A stretch of DNA of 64,000 nt from VRUE01 sp963699225. GTDB taxonomy: Bacteria > Actinomycetota > Thermoleophilia > Solirubrobacterales > 70-9. Position numbers and translations under genes: made by a program. The notes below the pieces were generated by a model, which saw nothing but the letters and a program-made list of their open reading frames with translations, ran no database searches and was not told the origin of the DNA. How positions within the stretch are numbered: position 1 is the stretch's first letter; every line of letters starts with the position of its first letter. The stretch is from positions 620,001-684,000 of the forward strand of contig OY969423.1 in the NCBI GenBank assembly GCA_963699225.1, read 5' to 3'. This document shows, piece by piece, positions 49,906-58,401 of this stretch.

Positions 49906-49976
49906 AGGCGCCCACCGGAATCGAACCGGTGTAAACGGCTTTGCAGGCCGCTGCGTAACCACTCCGCCAGGGCGCC
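49906..49976 (-). tRNA. tRNA-Cys (GCA)
   Basis: A 71-base cloverleaf. The acceptor GGCGCCC pairs with GGGCGCC, the anticodon loop CTGCAAA gives GCA, and the T-arm is CCGGTTCGATTCCGG. CCA is not encoded. It stands alone between the protease gene and the proBA-nadD-rsfS run. Confidence 0.95.
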
Positions 49977-50017
49977 GAAGCGGATGAAGGGTAGCGGCGT
50001 TGCGCTCGGGGCAGGCG

Positions 50018-50758
50018 CTAGGCGGCGCGCTGCTCGGGGCCCGGATCGTCGTCGATGTCGAGGATCAGGTTGTCATCGGCGCTGCGGCGGACGCGGAACT
50101 CGAGCGGCGAACGCTCCTCGAGCTCGCGGAGGAGCTCGACCGGTTCGTTGAGGCGCATCGAGAGGGTCGCCCGACCCTCCGAGAAACGCTCTACCGAGAT
50201 ATCGGAGGTCGCGTCGATCTGGCCGGCGGCGTCCTCGAAGCCGACCAGTTGGGAGAAGTCATCCAGGGGGCCGATCTCGACTTTGACCAGGCCTTCGAAG
50301 AGGTTTTGGGCCGCCTGCTCAATCGGGCCGGGCTCGTTCGCGACCGGTGGCAAACCCGCCTCGGCCTCGTTCAGCTCCTGGGCACGGCGACCGACCTCGA
50401 CCGCCTCGCGCAGTGCCTTCATCCGGATCCGGGTCGCCTGGCCACGCGCCTGAGCCTGGATCTCCCCCAGCTTCGAAGAGACCGTCTCCAGCGAAGCGAT
50501 GCTGCGGTCGTGGCGTTCGTCAGCCTCGATCAGGCGCTCGTGCAGGCCGCGGATCTCACGCTCGCGCTCGATCACCATCGCCGAGAGGGCGGCGAGCTCC
50601 TGCTCGGCGTCAGCCGCGACATCTGCGGCCTCACGCCAGCGTTTGAGCGCCTCCTCCGCGTCGCGCTCCAGCGCCCAGCTACGGGCATCACGCGCCGCGA
50701 TCGCCGCCTCCACATCGGAGGGGCGGTAGCCGAAGAGCGCCCGCTTGAAGCTACCCAT
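50018..50758 (-). CDS. coiled-coil protein, DivIVA-like N-terminus
   Basis: 246 aa from ATG 50758, overlapping the rsfS stop by eight bases. The start MGSFKRALFGYRPSDVEAAI resembles the DivIVA motif in which a Gly-Tyr loop precedes the first coiled coil. Residues 30-130 form a long coiled coil (SALMVIERE-like heptads). The C-terminal 110 residues form a compact acidic domain (VKVEIGPLDDFSQLVGFEDA). It may be a polarity or division organiser; the link with rsfS is positional only. Confidence 0.7.
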   Translation of the reverse strand: MGSFKRALFGYRPSDVEAAIAARDARSWALERDAEEALKRWREAADVAADAEQELAALSAMVIEREREIRGLHERLIEADERHDRSIASLETVSSKLGEIQAQARGQATRIRMKALREAVEVGRRAQELNEAEAGLPPVANEPGPIEQAAQNLFEGLVKVEIGPLDDFSQLVGFEDAAGQIDATSDISVERFSEGRATLSMRLNEPVELLRELEERSPLEFRVRRSADDNLILDIDDDPGPEQRAA

Positions 50759-51164
50759 GCGCGGCACCGTAGAGGTGCCCTCGGACGCCATCCTCCGGCG
50801 TCGGCAGCTCGAGCCGTGGCGCCTCGCGCCAGAGGTCCTCGAGCGCGTAGCGCTGCCGCTCCTCCTCGGTGAAGACGTGCAGCACGCAGTCGAGGTAGTC
50901 GAGGACGATCCAGCCTGCCGCCTCGGCCGCCTCCGAGCCGCTCGGCAACAGGCCCTGCTCCTGCTTGAGTCGCAACTTCACCTCGTCGGCGATCGCCCGT
51001 GCCTGGCGCTCGTTGCGCGCCGTGCAGATCGTCAGGAAGTCCGTGTAGGAGACGAGCTCGCGCATGTCGAGGACGACGATCTCGTTCGCCGCTTTCGAAT
51101 CGGCCAGCTCGGCAAGCCTCCGGGCCAGCGCTTCGGTGCGAACTGCTTTCTCACTTTCACTCAC
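50751..51164 (-). CDS. rsfS: ribosomal silencing factor RsfS
   Basis: 137 aa. RsfS binds uL14 and blocks subunit joining when nutrients are low. The core is VVLDMRELVSYTDFLTICTA, then ARAIADEVKLRLKQEQG and GWIVLDYLDCVLHVFTEEER. GTG start overlaps the nadD stop (GTGA). nadD-rsfS adjacency is the usual bacterial arrangement. Confidence 0.95.
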   Translation of the reverse strand: MSESEKAVRTEALARRLAELADSKAANEIVVLDMRELVSYTDFLTICTARNERQARAIADEVKLRLKQEQGLLPSGSEAAEAAGWIVLDYLDCVLHVFTEEERQRYALEDLWREAPRLELPTPEDGVRGHLYGAAHG

Positions 51165-51772
51165 TGGTAGATCCCCTTCTCTTCAATGAATCGCGCCACC
51201 GACTCAGGCACCAGATAACGCAGCGGTCGCTTCTGCGCCGCCCGCTCGCGAACCGCCGAGGAGGAGACCCCGAACTGTGGCATCTCCAGCATCGTCGCGC
51301 GACCGTCGGCACCGAGACTGCGCAGCACAGCGGCAACATCGGCATCGGAGATCCCGGCGCGGCGGGCGACCGCGAGGCGCGCCAGCTCGGTGACCCGCTG
51401 CGGCTCGCGCCAGCTCTCCAGCCCGACAGCGGCATCGGCCCCCATCACGAAGACGAGCTCTCTATCGCCTCTGTCCTTTGCAAGCAGCTCCAAGGTCTCA
51501 TACGTATAGGACGGCCCCTCGCGCTCGACCTCCAGGGTCGAGACCGAGAAGCGCGAGTCGTCGGCCGCGGCCAAGCGAGTCATCGCCAGGCGCAGCTCGC
51601 GGCCGGGATCGTCGGCGATCCGCTTGTGCGGGGCGCTGCCGGTCGGCATCAGGATCACTTCCTCGAGGCCGAGCTGCCAAAGCGCCTCCTGGGCAAGCGC
51701 AAGATGACCGAGGTGCGGCGGGTTGAAGGCCGAACCAAGGACGCCGATGCCCGCGGGCGCGGCGCTACTCAC
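51161..51772 (-). CDS. nadD: nicotinate-nucleotide adenylyltransferase
   Basis: 203 aa. It makes deamido-NAD from nicotinate mononucleotide and ATP. The HXGH motif is PPHLGHLALA, and the C-terminal ISSTXXR-type motif is GVSSSAVRER. GTG 51772 overlaps the end of proA by eight bases. Part of proB-proA-nadD-rsfS. Confidence 0.95.
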   Translation of the reverse strand: MSSAAPAGIGVLGSAFNPPHLGHLALAQEALWQLGLEEVILMPTGSAPHKRIADDPGRELRLAMTRLAAADDSRFSVSTLEVEREGPSYTYETLELLAKDRGDRELVFVMGADAAVGLESWREPQRVTELARLAVARRAGISDADVAAVLRSLGADGRATMLEMPQFGVSSSAVRERAAQKRPLRYLVPESVARFIEEKGIYQ

Positions 51773-53030
51773 GCACTTGGCCGTCGCCGTGGACGACGTA
51801 CTTGTAGGTCGTCAGCTCGCGCAGCCCGATCGGCCCGCGCGCGTGCAGCTTCTGGGTCGAGTTGCCGATCTCGGCACCCATGCCGAACTCGAAGCCATCG
51901 GTGAAACGGGTCGAGGCGTTGGTGTAGACGACGGCGGCGTCGACCCCGGCAGTGAAGCGCCGTGAGGCCTCCTCAGAGGCGGTGACGATCGCCTCGGAGT
52001 GGGTGGTGCCGTGGTGGTTGACGTGATCGACGGCCTCCTCAAGGGAGTCGACGACGCCCACCGCCATCTTTAGATCGAGGTACTCGGTGCTCCAGTCCGC
52101 CTCGCCGGCTGCCCCCACCTCAACCCCGCCGGAGAGCTCGCGAGCCCGCTCGTCGCCGACCAGCGCCACGCCAGCCGCGTGGAGGTCGGCGAGGACGCCG
52201 GGCAGGAAGTCCGCCGCCACCGCCGCGTCGACCAACAGCGTCTCGGCCGCGTTGCAGACGCCCGGCCGCTGCACCTTGGCGTTGTAGGCAATCCTGCGCG
52301 CCATCTCCAGATCGGCCTCGGCGTGGACATACACATGGCAGTTGCCGGCGGCGGCATAGATCACCGGAACGGTGGCGACATCCTTGAGCGCGTTCTTCAG
52401 ACCTTCGCCCCCACGCGGGATCAGCAGGTCGACGTTGCCCTCTTGGGTGGCCAACTCCGCAAGCTCGTCGCGGTCGCCGCTGGCGAGCAGCAGCACCGAG
52501 TCCTCGGGCAATCCAGCCTCGACCAGCGCCTCGCGGACGACGGCCGCGAGAGCGCCGTTCGAACGTTCCGCGTAGCTCGACCCGCGCAACACGATCGCGT
52601 TGCCGCTCTTGATGGTCAGAGCCGCGCAATCGATCGTCACGTTCGGCCGCGCCTCGTAGACAACGGCGACTACACCGAGCGGGACCCGCAGCTTGCGCAG
52701 CTTGAGTCCGCTCTGAAGTGTTTTCGCTTCCAGCTTCTCGCCGACCGGATCCTCGAGCGAAGCCACCGCCCGCACCCCATCGGCCATCGCCGCGACGCGA
52801 TCCTCCGTCAGCGTCAACCGGTCCCGCAGTGCCTGAGTGAGCCCAGCCGCTCGCTCATCTGCCAGGTCGGCCGCATTGGCCTGCAGAATCTCGGCAGACC
52901 GCTCACCCAGGAGCCGAGCGGTCGCCTCCAACGCCGCATCCTTCGCCGCCGTCGAAGCACTGCCTAGCTCTCGGGCAGCACGCTTCGCGGCAGCGCAGCT
53001 TTCCCCAACAGTCCTGGTCGTGATCGCCAT
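51765..53030 (-). CDS. proA: gamma-glutamyl phosphate reductase
   Basis: 421 aa. It reduces glutamyl-5-phosphate to glutamate semialdehyde for proline. The catalytic Cys is C259 in QRPGVCNAAET. PLGVVAVVYEARPNVT and the terminal KYVVHGDGQVR are typical. ATG 53030 is used, and the upstream open frame is spurious. It lies 25 bases after proB. Confidence 0.96.
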   Translation of the reverse strand: MAITTRTVGESCAAAKRAARELGSASTAAKDAALEATARLLGERSAEILQANAADLADERAAGLTQALRDRLTLTEDRVAAMADGVRAVASLEDPVGEKLEAKTLQSGLKLRKLRVPLGVVAVVYEARPNVTIDCAALTIKSGNAIVLRGSSYAERSNGALAAVVREALVEAGLPEDSVLLLASGDRDELAELATQEGNVDLLIPRGGEGLKNALKDVATVPVIYAAAGNCHVYVHAEADLEMARRIAYNAKVQRPGVCNAAETLLVDAAVAADFLPGVLADLHAAGVALVGDERARELSGGVEVGAAGEADWSTEYLDLKMAVGVVDSLEEAVDHVNHHGTTHSEAIVTASEEASRRFTAGVDAAVVYTNASTRFTDGFEFGMGAEIGNSTQKLHARGPIGLRELTTYKYVVHGDGQVRE

Positions 53031-53055
53031 GCCGTTTAGGTTAGCTGCGAGGGCC

Positions 53056-54144
53056 TCAGACCAACACAAACCGATCCCGGTGAATCACCTCGTCGGCAGC
53101 ATGCGGCAACCGCTCACGCACCTCCGCGCTCTTCAGCCCGATCACCTGTGAAAGCTCGGCGGCAGAGAAGTCGACTATGCCCTTGCCGATTACCGCATCC
53201 CCGACGACCACCTCAACCGCATCGCCCGCGTCGAAATCTCCCTCGACCTCGGTGATACCGACCGGCAACAGACTGGAGCCGCTCTCGCGCAGCACCCGGG
53301 CGGCACCGTCGTCCACAGCGAGCTGGCCCTGGGTGGGCTTGGCGTACTTGAGCCAAAGCTTGAAGCTGGACGCCTTGCCCCCTTGCGCAACGAAACGGGT
53401 ACCCGTGGATTCGCCCGCCGCGGCAGCAGCAAGCGTGCCGGCGGAGGTGCCGTCGCAGATCGTCACCGGGATCCCGGCCTCACTGGCCATCTCCGCCGCA
53501 GCGACCTTGCTGCGCATGCCGCCGGAGCCAAAAGCCGACGTGCGGTCGCCGATCTCTAGGTCGGCGAGCTCGGCGAATTCGGTGACCTGCTCGATCCGCT
53601 CTGCCCCGCCGTCGACAGACGGATCGGCGGTATAGAGGCCGTCCGTGTTCGTCAGCAGCACCAGCAGCCGCGCGTCGAGCAGGATCGCCACTTGAGCAGC
53701 GAGGAAATCGTTGTCGCCAAAGGTGATCTCGTCGGTGGCGGTGGTGTCGTTCTCGTTGACCACCGGGACCACACCCCAGTCGATCAGGCGCCGCAGCGTC
53801 TGGCGGGCGTTCAGGTAGTTGGTGCGGGCGGCGACGTCGGCGGCGGTAAGCAGGACCTGGGCAGCGCGGGTGCCGTGCTCGGCGAGACGGCTCTCGTAGG
53901 CGCGGAAGAGATCACCCTGACCGACCGCCGAAGCGGCCTGCAGCTCGTCCATCGCGCGCGGGCGAACCGGTAGCTCCATCAGCCGCATGCCGCGCGCAAT
54001 CGCGCCCGAGGTGACCATCGCCACCCGCTCACCCCCGCGCTCCAGGGCGGCTACCTGCTCGCAGACGGAGTCGAGCACGTCGCTGCGCAGGGCGCCGTCA
54101 TCGGCGGCGACGATCGAGGAGCCAAGCTTGACGACGAGGGTCAT
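53056..54144 (-). CDS. proB: glutamate 5-kinase
   Basis: 362 aa. The amino-acid kinase domain (VVKLGSSIVAADDG, VTSGAIARGM, VNENDTTATDEITFGDND, LLTNTDGLYTADP) is followed by a PUA domain from about residue 270. Proline feedback inhibition would be expected. ATG 54144 is chosen by homology. It diverges from the acyltransferase gene across 89 bases. Confidence 0.96.
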   Translation of the reverse strand: MTLVVKLGSSIVAADDGALRSDVLDSVCEQVAALERGGERVAMVTSGAIARGMRLMELPVRPRAMDELQAASAVGQGDLFRAYESRLAEHGTRAAQVLLTAADVAARTNYLNARQTLRRLIDWGVVPVVNENDTTATDEITFGDNDFLAAQVAILLDARLLVLLTNTDGLYTADPSVDGGAERIEQVTEFAELADLEIGDRTSAFGSGGMRSKVAAAEMASEAGIPVTICDGTSAGTLAAAAAGESTGTRFVAQGGKASSFKLWLKYAKPTQGQLAVDDGAARVLRESGSSLLPVGITEVEGDFDAGDAVEVVVGDAVIGKGIVDFSAAELSQVIGLKSAEVRERLPHAADEVIHRDRFVLV

Positions 54145-54233
54145 CGTCGCGCAGTGTATGAGCCGTCGCGCCCGTTGACGCTGGCCGGCTCTCGCGCTCA
54201 AGGGCGCGCTGCAACACTGCCGAAGAGCTAGTC

Positions 54234-56009
54234 ATGAGCAGACCGCAGGACAGTCGCCTGCCTTACCTGCCTGGGATCGACGCTCTGCGCGCGATCGCCG
54301 TGCTGGCCGTCTTCCTCTACCACGCTGGGGTCGGCTGGATGCCCGGCGGATTTCTCGGGGTCGACGTCTTCTTCGTGATCAGTGGCTACCTGATCACCTC
54401 GCTGCTGCTCAGCGAGCGGCGGCGCACCGGCCGGGTGCGACTCGGACAGTTCTGGTTGCGGCGGGCCCGGCGCCTGTTGCCGGCGGTCGGGGTGCTGATC
54501 GCGGTGGCGATGATCGTTGCCGCGATCGTCGAGCCCGACCGGCTGACCGAGCTACGGGGCGACGCAATCTCCTCGCTCGCCTACGTCGCCAACTGGCACT
54601 TCATTCTCGAGCACCAGTCTTACTTCGACCAGTTCCAGCGCCCCTCGCTGTTCCGCCACCTCTGGTCGCTCTCGGTCGAGGAGCAGTTCTACCTCTTCTG
54701 GCCGCTCGCTTTCGCCGCCGGGATGTCGCTGCTGGGACGCAAGCGCCTCGCCCTCGGCGTGCTCGCCGGTGCCGCGGCTTCGCTGGCGCTGACCTGGATC
54801 CTCTTCGACCCCAGCGATGCCTCACGCGTCTACTACGGCACCGACACCCACGCCGCCGGCCTGCTGATCGGCGTCGCCCTCGCACTCGTCTGGGCTCCGT
54901 GGCAACTGCAGCGCGCCAAGCCCGGTCGTTGGTGCGGCCCTGTACTCGACCTCGTGGGAGTCATGGCCCTTGGCTACTTGGCACTCAGCTTCCTCCAGGT
55001 GCACGACTATGACCTGGCGCTCTTCCACGGCGGCTACTTCTGGATCGCGCTCGCGAGCGCGGCCGTGATTGCCGTCATCGCCCACCCGGCCGCACGGTTG
55101 GGTGGATTGCTGGCGCGGCCGGCACTGGTCTGGCTCGGCCTGCGCAGCTACAGCTTCTACCTCTGGCACTGGCCGGTGCTGGCGCTGACCCGCCCCGGCC
55201 TTGATGTCTCGCTGCCGCGCGGTGTGCTGATCCCGTTGCAGTTGCTGGTCGTGCTCGCCCTCGCCGACCTCTCCTACCGTTTCGTCGAGCTGCCGTTCCG
55301 CGGCAAGCGCAAGCTCTTCTCCCTTCCGGAAGGCTGGCTGCGGGTGGGCCGGCCGGCGCTCGCCTTCGCCGTGATCGCGATCATCGCCCTAGTCGGCTGG
55401 GGCGGGATCTTCTCCACCAGCAGCCATCCGAACGTCGCCGCGGCTTCCACGGCCCAATTCGCCAAGATCACGGTCAAGCCGGTGGCCAATCGCACTTTGG
55501 GCGGTGGGCAGCCAGCCCAAGGCAATCGCGATAAGCCGCCGCGGATCGTCGCCTTCGGCGACTCAGTGATGATCGGAGCGAAGGAAAAGCTGGCGGCCCG
55601 CTTCGGTCGGCGCTTCTCGATGAACGCCAAGGTCGGCCGACAAGCGGACGAATTCGTCGACCTCGCACGGCGCCTCAAGCGGCGTGGCGGCCACATCGAT
55701 GCCCTGATCATCCAGATGGGCAACAACGGCCCGCTCTATGGCGATGAAATGGATGCCCTGCGCAAGGCAACCTCAAACGTCGGCGAGCTCTTCTTGATCG
55801 ACGACCACGCCCCGGTCTCTTGGCAGGACGAGTCAAACCAGGCGCTCGAGGAAGCCGACAAAACCTGGCCCCACACAACGCTGATCAACTGGGCCCCGAT
55901 CGCCGCCACCCACGAAAACCTCCTCTGGGACGGCATTCACCTAACTCCGAGCGGCGCCGGTCTCTACACCCGCCTAATCGTTCACGCAGTGGACTCCGAG
56001 CCTCGTTGA
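54234..56009 (+). CDS. OafA/YrhL-type membrane acyltransferase with SGNH domain
   Basis: 591 aa. The N-terminal acyltransferase-3 domain (about 10 TM, residues 10-380) has the catalytic His in VFLYHAGVGW and the FFVISGYLITSLLL block. The C-terminal SGNH-like domain from about residue 435 shows FGDSVMIG, QMGNNGPL and DGIHLTPSGAG (Asp-His). It transfers acyl groups to cell-surface sugars or wall polymers; the substrate is not deducible. It converges with obg across hairpin copy 2. Confidence 0.93.
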   Translation: MSRPQDSRLPYLPGIDALRAIAVLAVFLYHAGVGWMPGGFLGVDVFFVISGYLITSLLLSERRRTGRVRLGQFWLRRARRLLPAVGVLIAVAMIVAAIVEPDRLTELRGDAISSLAYVANWHFILEHQSYFDQFQRPSLFRHLWSLSVEEQFYLFWPLAFAAGMSLLGRKRLALGVLAGAAASLALTWILFDPSDASRVYYGTDTHAAGLLIGVALALVWAPWQLQRAKPGRWCGPVLDLVGVMALGYLALSFLQVHDYDLALFHGGYFWIALASAAVIAVIAHPAARLGGLLARPALVWLGLRSYSFYLWHWPVLALTRPGLDVSLPRGVLIPLQLLVVLALADLSYRFVELPFRGKRKLFSLPEGWLRVGRPALAFAVIAIIALVGWGGIFSTSSHPNVAAASTAQFAKITVKPVANRTLGGGQPAQGNRDKPPRIVAFGDSVMIGAKEKLAARFGRRFSMNAKVGRQADEFVDLARRLKRRGGHIDALIIQMGNNGPLYGDEMDALRKATSNVGELFLIDDHAPVSWQDESNQALEEADKTWPHTTLINWAPIAATHENLLWDGIHLTPSGAGLYTRLIVHAVDSEPR

Positions 56010-56024
56010 GAGCTTGAGTCTGCC

Positions 56025-56099
56025 GAGGGTCGGGCGCCCCCTCCCAAAACACTCAAGAGCGGCTCCCGCCGCTCGTTTGGGAGGGGGCGCCCGACCCTC
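56025..56099. repeat. long hairpin repeat, copy 2 (ACTCAA-bulge family)
   Basis: Arms 56025-56050 and 56075-56099 pair over 25 positions with one bulged A. An unpaired ACTCAA lies at 56051-56056, followed by inner stem GAGCGGC/GCCGCTC with loop TCCC. The right arm reaches the first base of the obg stop codon. It lies between convergent genes and is a likely bidirectional terminator. Confidence 0.85.
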
Positions 56100-57391
56100 T
56101 ACGGATACAGCTCGAACTCATGCTCGCCGACCCGGACCTCGTCGCCGGGCTCGAACCCCGCGGCGCGCAGGGCCGCGATGACGCCGATCTCGTTGAGCCT
56201 CTGCTCGAGGTAGGCCAGCGCCTCTTCATTGGCGACGTCGTGGCGCTCGAAGAGGAGTTCGACGCCGCGACCGGTGACGCGGTAAGCGCCATCGTCCTCC
56301 CGTTGAACTGCGTAGCCGCCCTCTCCAACAGGCCGGTAGACGCGATGCTCAGCCTCGAATTCGCCAGCTGACTCCGGGGCGCGTTCGGGCCGAGCGGTGG
56401 GCAGCTTGGGCAGGGCGGAGAGGATCTGGGCACGCAGCTCATCGAGACCCTCCCCGGTCGCCGAGGAGATGGCGAGCACGGTCAGAGCGGCGTCACCTAG
56501 CCGCTCGCGCCATTCTCCGACCGCCTCCTCGACCTGCTCGGCCGGCAGCAGGTCCCGCTTGGAGAGCACGACCAACTCCGGCAGTTGGTCCAGCCCGCCC
56601 CCGTACGAGGAGAGCTCCGCCCGCACCGCCTCGTAGTTGGCGACCGGCTCGCCTTCCAGCGGCGTCAGCTCGACCAGGTGGACCAGCATCGCGCAGCGCT
56701 CGACGTGGGCGAGAAATTCGTGACCCAGCCCGGCGCCCTCCGCCGCCCCTTCAATCAGTCCCGGGATGTCGGCAACGATCGCCTGCCGGTCATCGTTCTC
56801 GATCGTTCCCAGCACCGGTGAGAGCGTCGTGAATGGGTAGTCCGCCACCTTCGGCGCCGCCCGCGTCAGCCGCCCCAATAGCGAGGACTTCCCCGCATTC
56901 GGCAACCCGATCAAGCCGACGTCGGCCAGCAGCTTCAACCGCAGCTCGATCCACCCCTCCTCGCCACTGGTCCCCTTCTCGGCAAACCGCGGCGCCTGTC
57001 GGGTCGAGCTTGTAAAGCGCTTGTTCCCGTGCCCGCCGCGCCCCGAATGAGCAACCACAGCCCGCTGCCCCGCCTCGATCAAGTCGACGCGGCTCCCGTC
57101 CACGGCTTCGGCCTGGGTCCCAGCGGGCACGAGGATCTCCTTGTCTTCCCCACGACCACCGTGGCGATTGGAGCCCTCCCCATGCTTCCCCCGCCCACCC
57201 CTGAAGTGCTTGCTCCCCTTCAGCGCACCGAGATCACGCTTAGACGCGTCGCAAACCAGCACGACGTCTCCCCCGTGCCCGCCGTCCCCACCATCCGGGC
57301 CACCACGCGGAACATGCGCCTCGCGCCTAAAGCTGATGCAACCGTTCCCGCCGGCCCCACCCTCAACCCAGATCTTCGCCTTGTCGTACAT
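56099..57391 (-). CDS. obg: GTPase Obg/CgtA
   Basis: 430 aa ribosome-assembly GTPase. The glycine-rich Obg fold spans 1-158 (GGAGGNGCISFRREAHVPRG, DGGDGGHGGDV), G1 is GLPNAGKSS at 162-170, G3 is DIPGLIEGA, and the NKXD-type motif is SKRDLL. The C-terminal OCT domain (345-430) is present, as in Gram-positives. It follows rplU-rpmA on the same strand, the usual order, but 175 bases with hairpin copy 3 intervene. Confidence 0.97.
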   Translation of the reverse strand: MYDKAKIWVEGGAGGNGCISFRREAHVPRGGPDGGDGGHGGDVVLVCDASKRDLGALKGSKHFRGGRGKHGEGSNRHGGRGEDKEILVPAGTQAEAVDGSRVDLIEAGQRAVVAHSGRGGHGNKRFTSSTRQAPRFAEKGTSGEEGWIELRLKLLADVGLIGLPNAGKSSLLGRLTRAAPKVADYPFTTLSPVLGTIENDDRQAIVADIPGLIEGAAEGAGLGHEFLAHVERCAMLVHLVELTPLEGEPVANYEAVRAELSSYGGGLDQLPELVVLSKRDLLPAEQVEEAVGEWRERLGDAALTVLAISSATGEGLDELRAQILSALPKLPTARPERAPESAGEFEAEHRVYRPVGEGGYAVQREDDGAYRVTGRGVELLFERHDVANEEALAYLEQRLNEIGVIAALRAAGFEPGDEVRVGEHEFELYP

Positions 57392-57478
57392 CAGCCTTTC
57401 GCAGGGTAATGGCGCCTAAGTGGCGTTATGCGACACCAAAGCGCCATTCGCAGCTAAACCTCGAGCCTCCGTGGACTA

Positions 57479-57551
57479 GGGCCAGGAGGTCCCCTCCCAA
57501 AACACTCAAGAGCGGCTCCTGCCGCTCGTTTTGGGAGGGGCCGTCCGGCCC
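57479..57551. repeat. long hairpin repeat, copy 3 (ACTCAA-bulge family)
   Basis: The inner part 57491-57540 has a perfect 13-bp outer stem, unpaired ACTCAA at 57504-57509, inner stem GAGCGGC/GCCGCTC and loop TCCT. GGGCC (57479-57483) and GGCCC (57547-57551) extend it imperfectly. It lies downstream of rpmA and upstream of obg, so it probably terminates or attenuates between them. Confidence 0.8.
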
Positions 57552-57566
57552 ACTCCCGCTGAGGTC

Positions 57567-57821
57567 CTAGGACTCCTCGCGAACGGTGATCGTCCGGCCC
57601 TTGCGACTTGGCTTGAAGTCGACGGTGCCGGCTCGGGCGGCAAAAATCGTGTGATCGCGACCGAGCCCGGTGCCGTCACCGGGCCAGAACCGCGTGCCGC
57701 GCTGCCGGACGATGATCTCGCCGCCAGTGACCTTCTGGCCCGCGAACACCTTGACCCCAAGCATCTTGGGGTTGGATTCGCGTCCGTTGCGGCTTGAGCC
57801 GAGTCCCTTCTTATGAGCCAT
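57567..57821 (-). CDS. rpmA: 50S ribosomal protein L27
   Basis: 84 aa, with MAHKKGLGSSRNGRESNPKM at the N-terminus reaching the peptidyl-transferase centre, and GTRFWPGDGTGLGRDHTIFA. There is no cleavable Firmicute-type N-terminal extension. Its start overlaps the last 11 bases of rplU. Confidence 0.97.
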   Translation of the reverse strand: MAHKKGLGSSRNGRESNPKMLGVKVFAGQKVTGGEIIVRQRGTRFWPGDGTGLGRDHTIFAARAGTVDFKPSRKGRTITVREES

Positions 57822-58401
57822 CGTCAGAATCCTTTTTAGCAGCCGGTTTTTTATCCGGGGCTTTTTTGGCTTTGGCCGCTGATTTTGTTGATGATGCTTT
57901 CTCAGCGGCTTTTTTGGCTGGAGCTTTTTTCGCAGCTGGTTTTTTGACGGCCTCTTTTTTCGCCGCCGGTTTTTTGGCCTCAGCGGGTTTTTTCGCCGCA
58001 GCTTTTTTCTCGGCCGGTTTCGCCGCTTTCGGAGCCGCCTCTTTTTTCGCGGCCGGCTCCTCTTTCTTCGGCGCGGCCGCTTTACGGCTTCCCAGGCTGA
58101 TCTCGGTCACCTCGAGCTTGGTCAGCTCGGAACGGTGGCCCGCCTTGCGGCGGTAGCCCTTCTTCGCCTTGTATTTGAAGACCTTGATCTTGGGGCCGCG
58201 CAGGTGCTCGGAGACGGTCGCCTCGACCTTGACTTTCTCCAGCTCTTTGCCTCCCGCAACGACCTCTTTGTCGCGGAACATCACTGGGCGCAGCGCGACT
58301 TTGTCGCCCTCTTTGGCGCTAAGGCGATCGACGAGCAGCGAAGTGCCCTTCTCGACCTTGTACTGCTTACCACCGGTCTCTATGACTGCGTACGTGTTCA
58401 T
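57811..58401 (-). CDS. rplU: 50S ribosomal protein L21 with long Lys/Ala/Pro tail
   Basis: 196 aa. Residues 1-105 are a normal L21 (YAVIETGGKQYKVEKG, KKGYRRKAGHRSELTKLEV). Residues 106-196 add a histone-H1-like tail of AKKPA units. The tail encodes lysines mostly as AAA pairs, giving ten A6 runs on the coding strand (57840-58055), while the core uses AAG. The order rplU-rpmA-obg is standard. The start overlaps the RNase gene stop (ATGA). Confidence 0.95.
   Translation of the reverse strand: MNTYAVIETGGKQYKVEKGTSLLVDRLSAKEGDKVALRPVMFRDKEVVAGGKELEKVKVEATVSEHLRGPKIKVFKYKAKKGYRRKAGHRSELTKLEVTEISLGSRKAAAPKKEEPAAKKEAAPKAAKPAEKKAAAKKPAEAKKPAAKKEAVKKPAAKKAPAKKAAEKASSTKSAAKAKKAPDKKPAAKKDSDDGS

Noticed and set aside
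50018..50758. Naming the coiled-coil gene divIVA.
   Set aside because: Only the short N-terminal motif resembles DivIVA; the C-terminal acidic domain does not, and the usual ftsZ/sepF neighbourhood is absent.
57840..58055. The T-rich repeats as a CRISPR array or simple tandem repeat locus.
   Set aside because: They are in-frame lysine codon runs of the L21 tail with irregular spacing; no spacer-repeat pattern exists.
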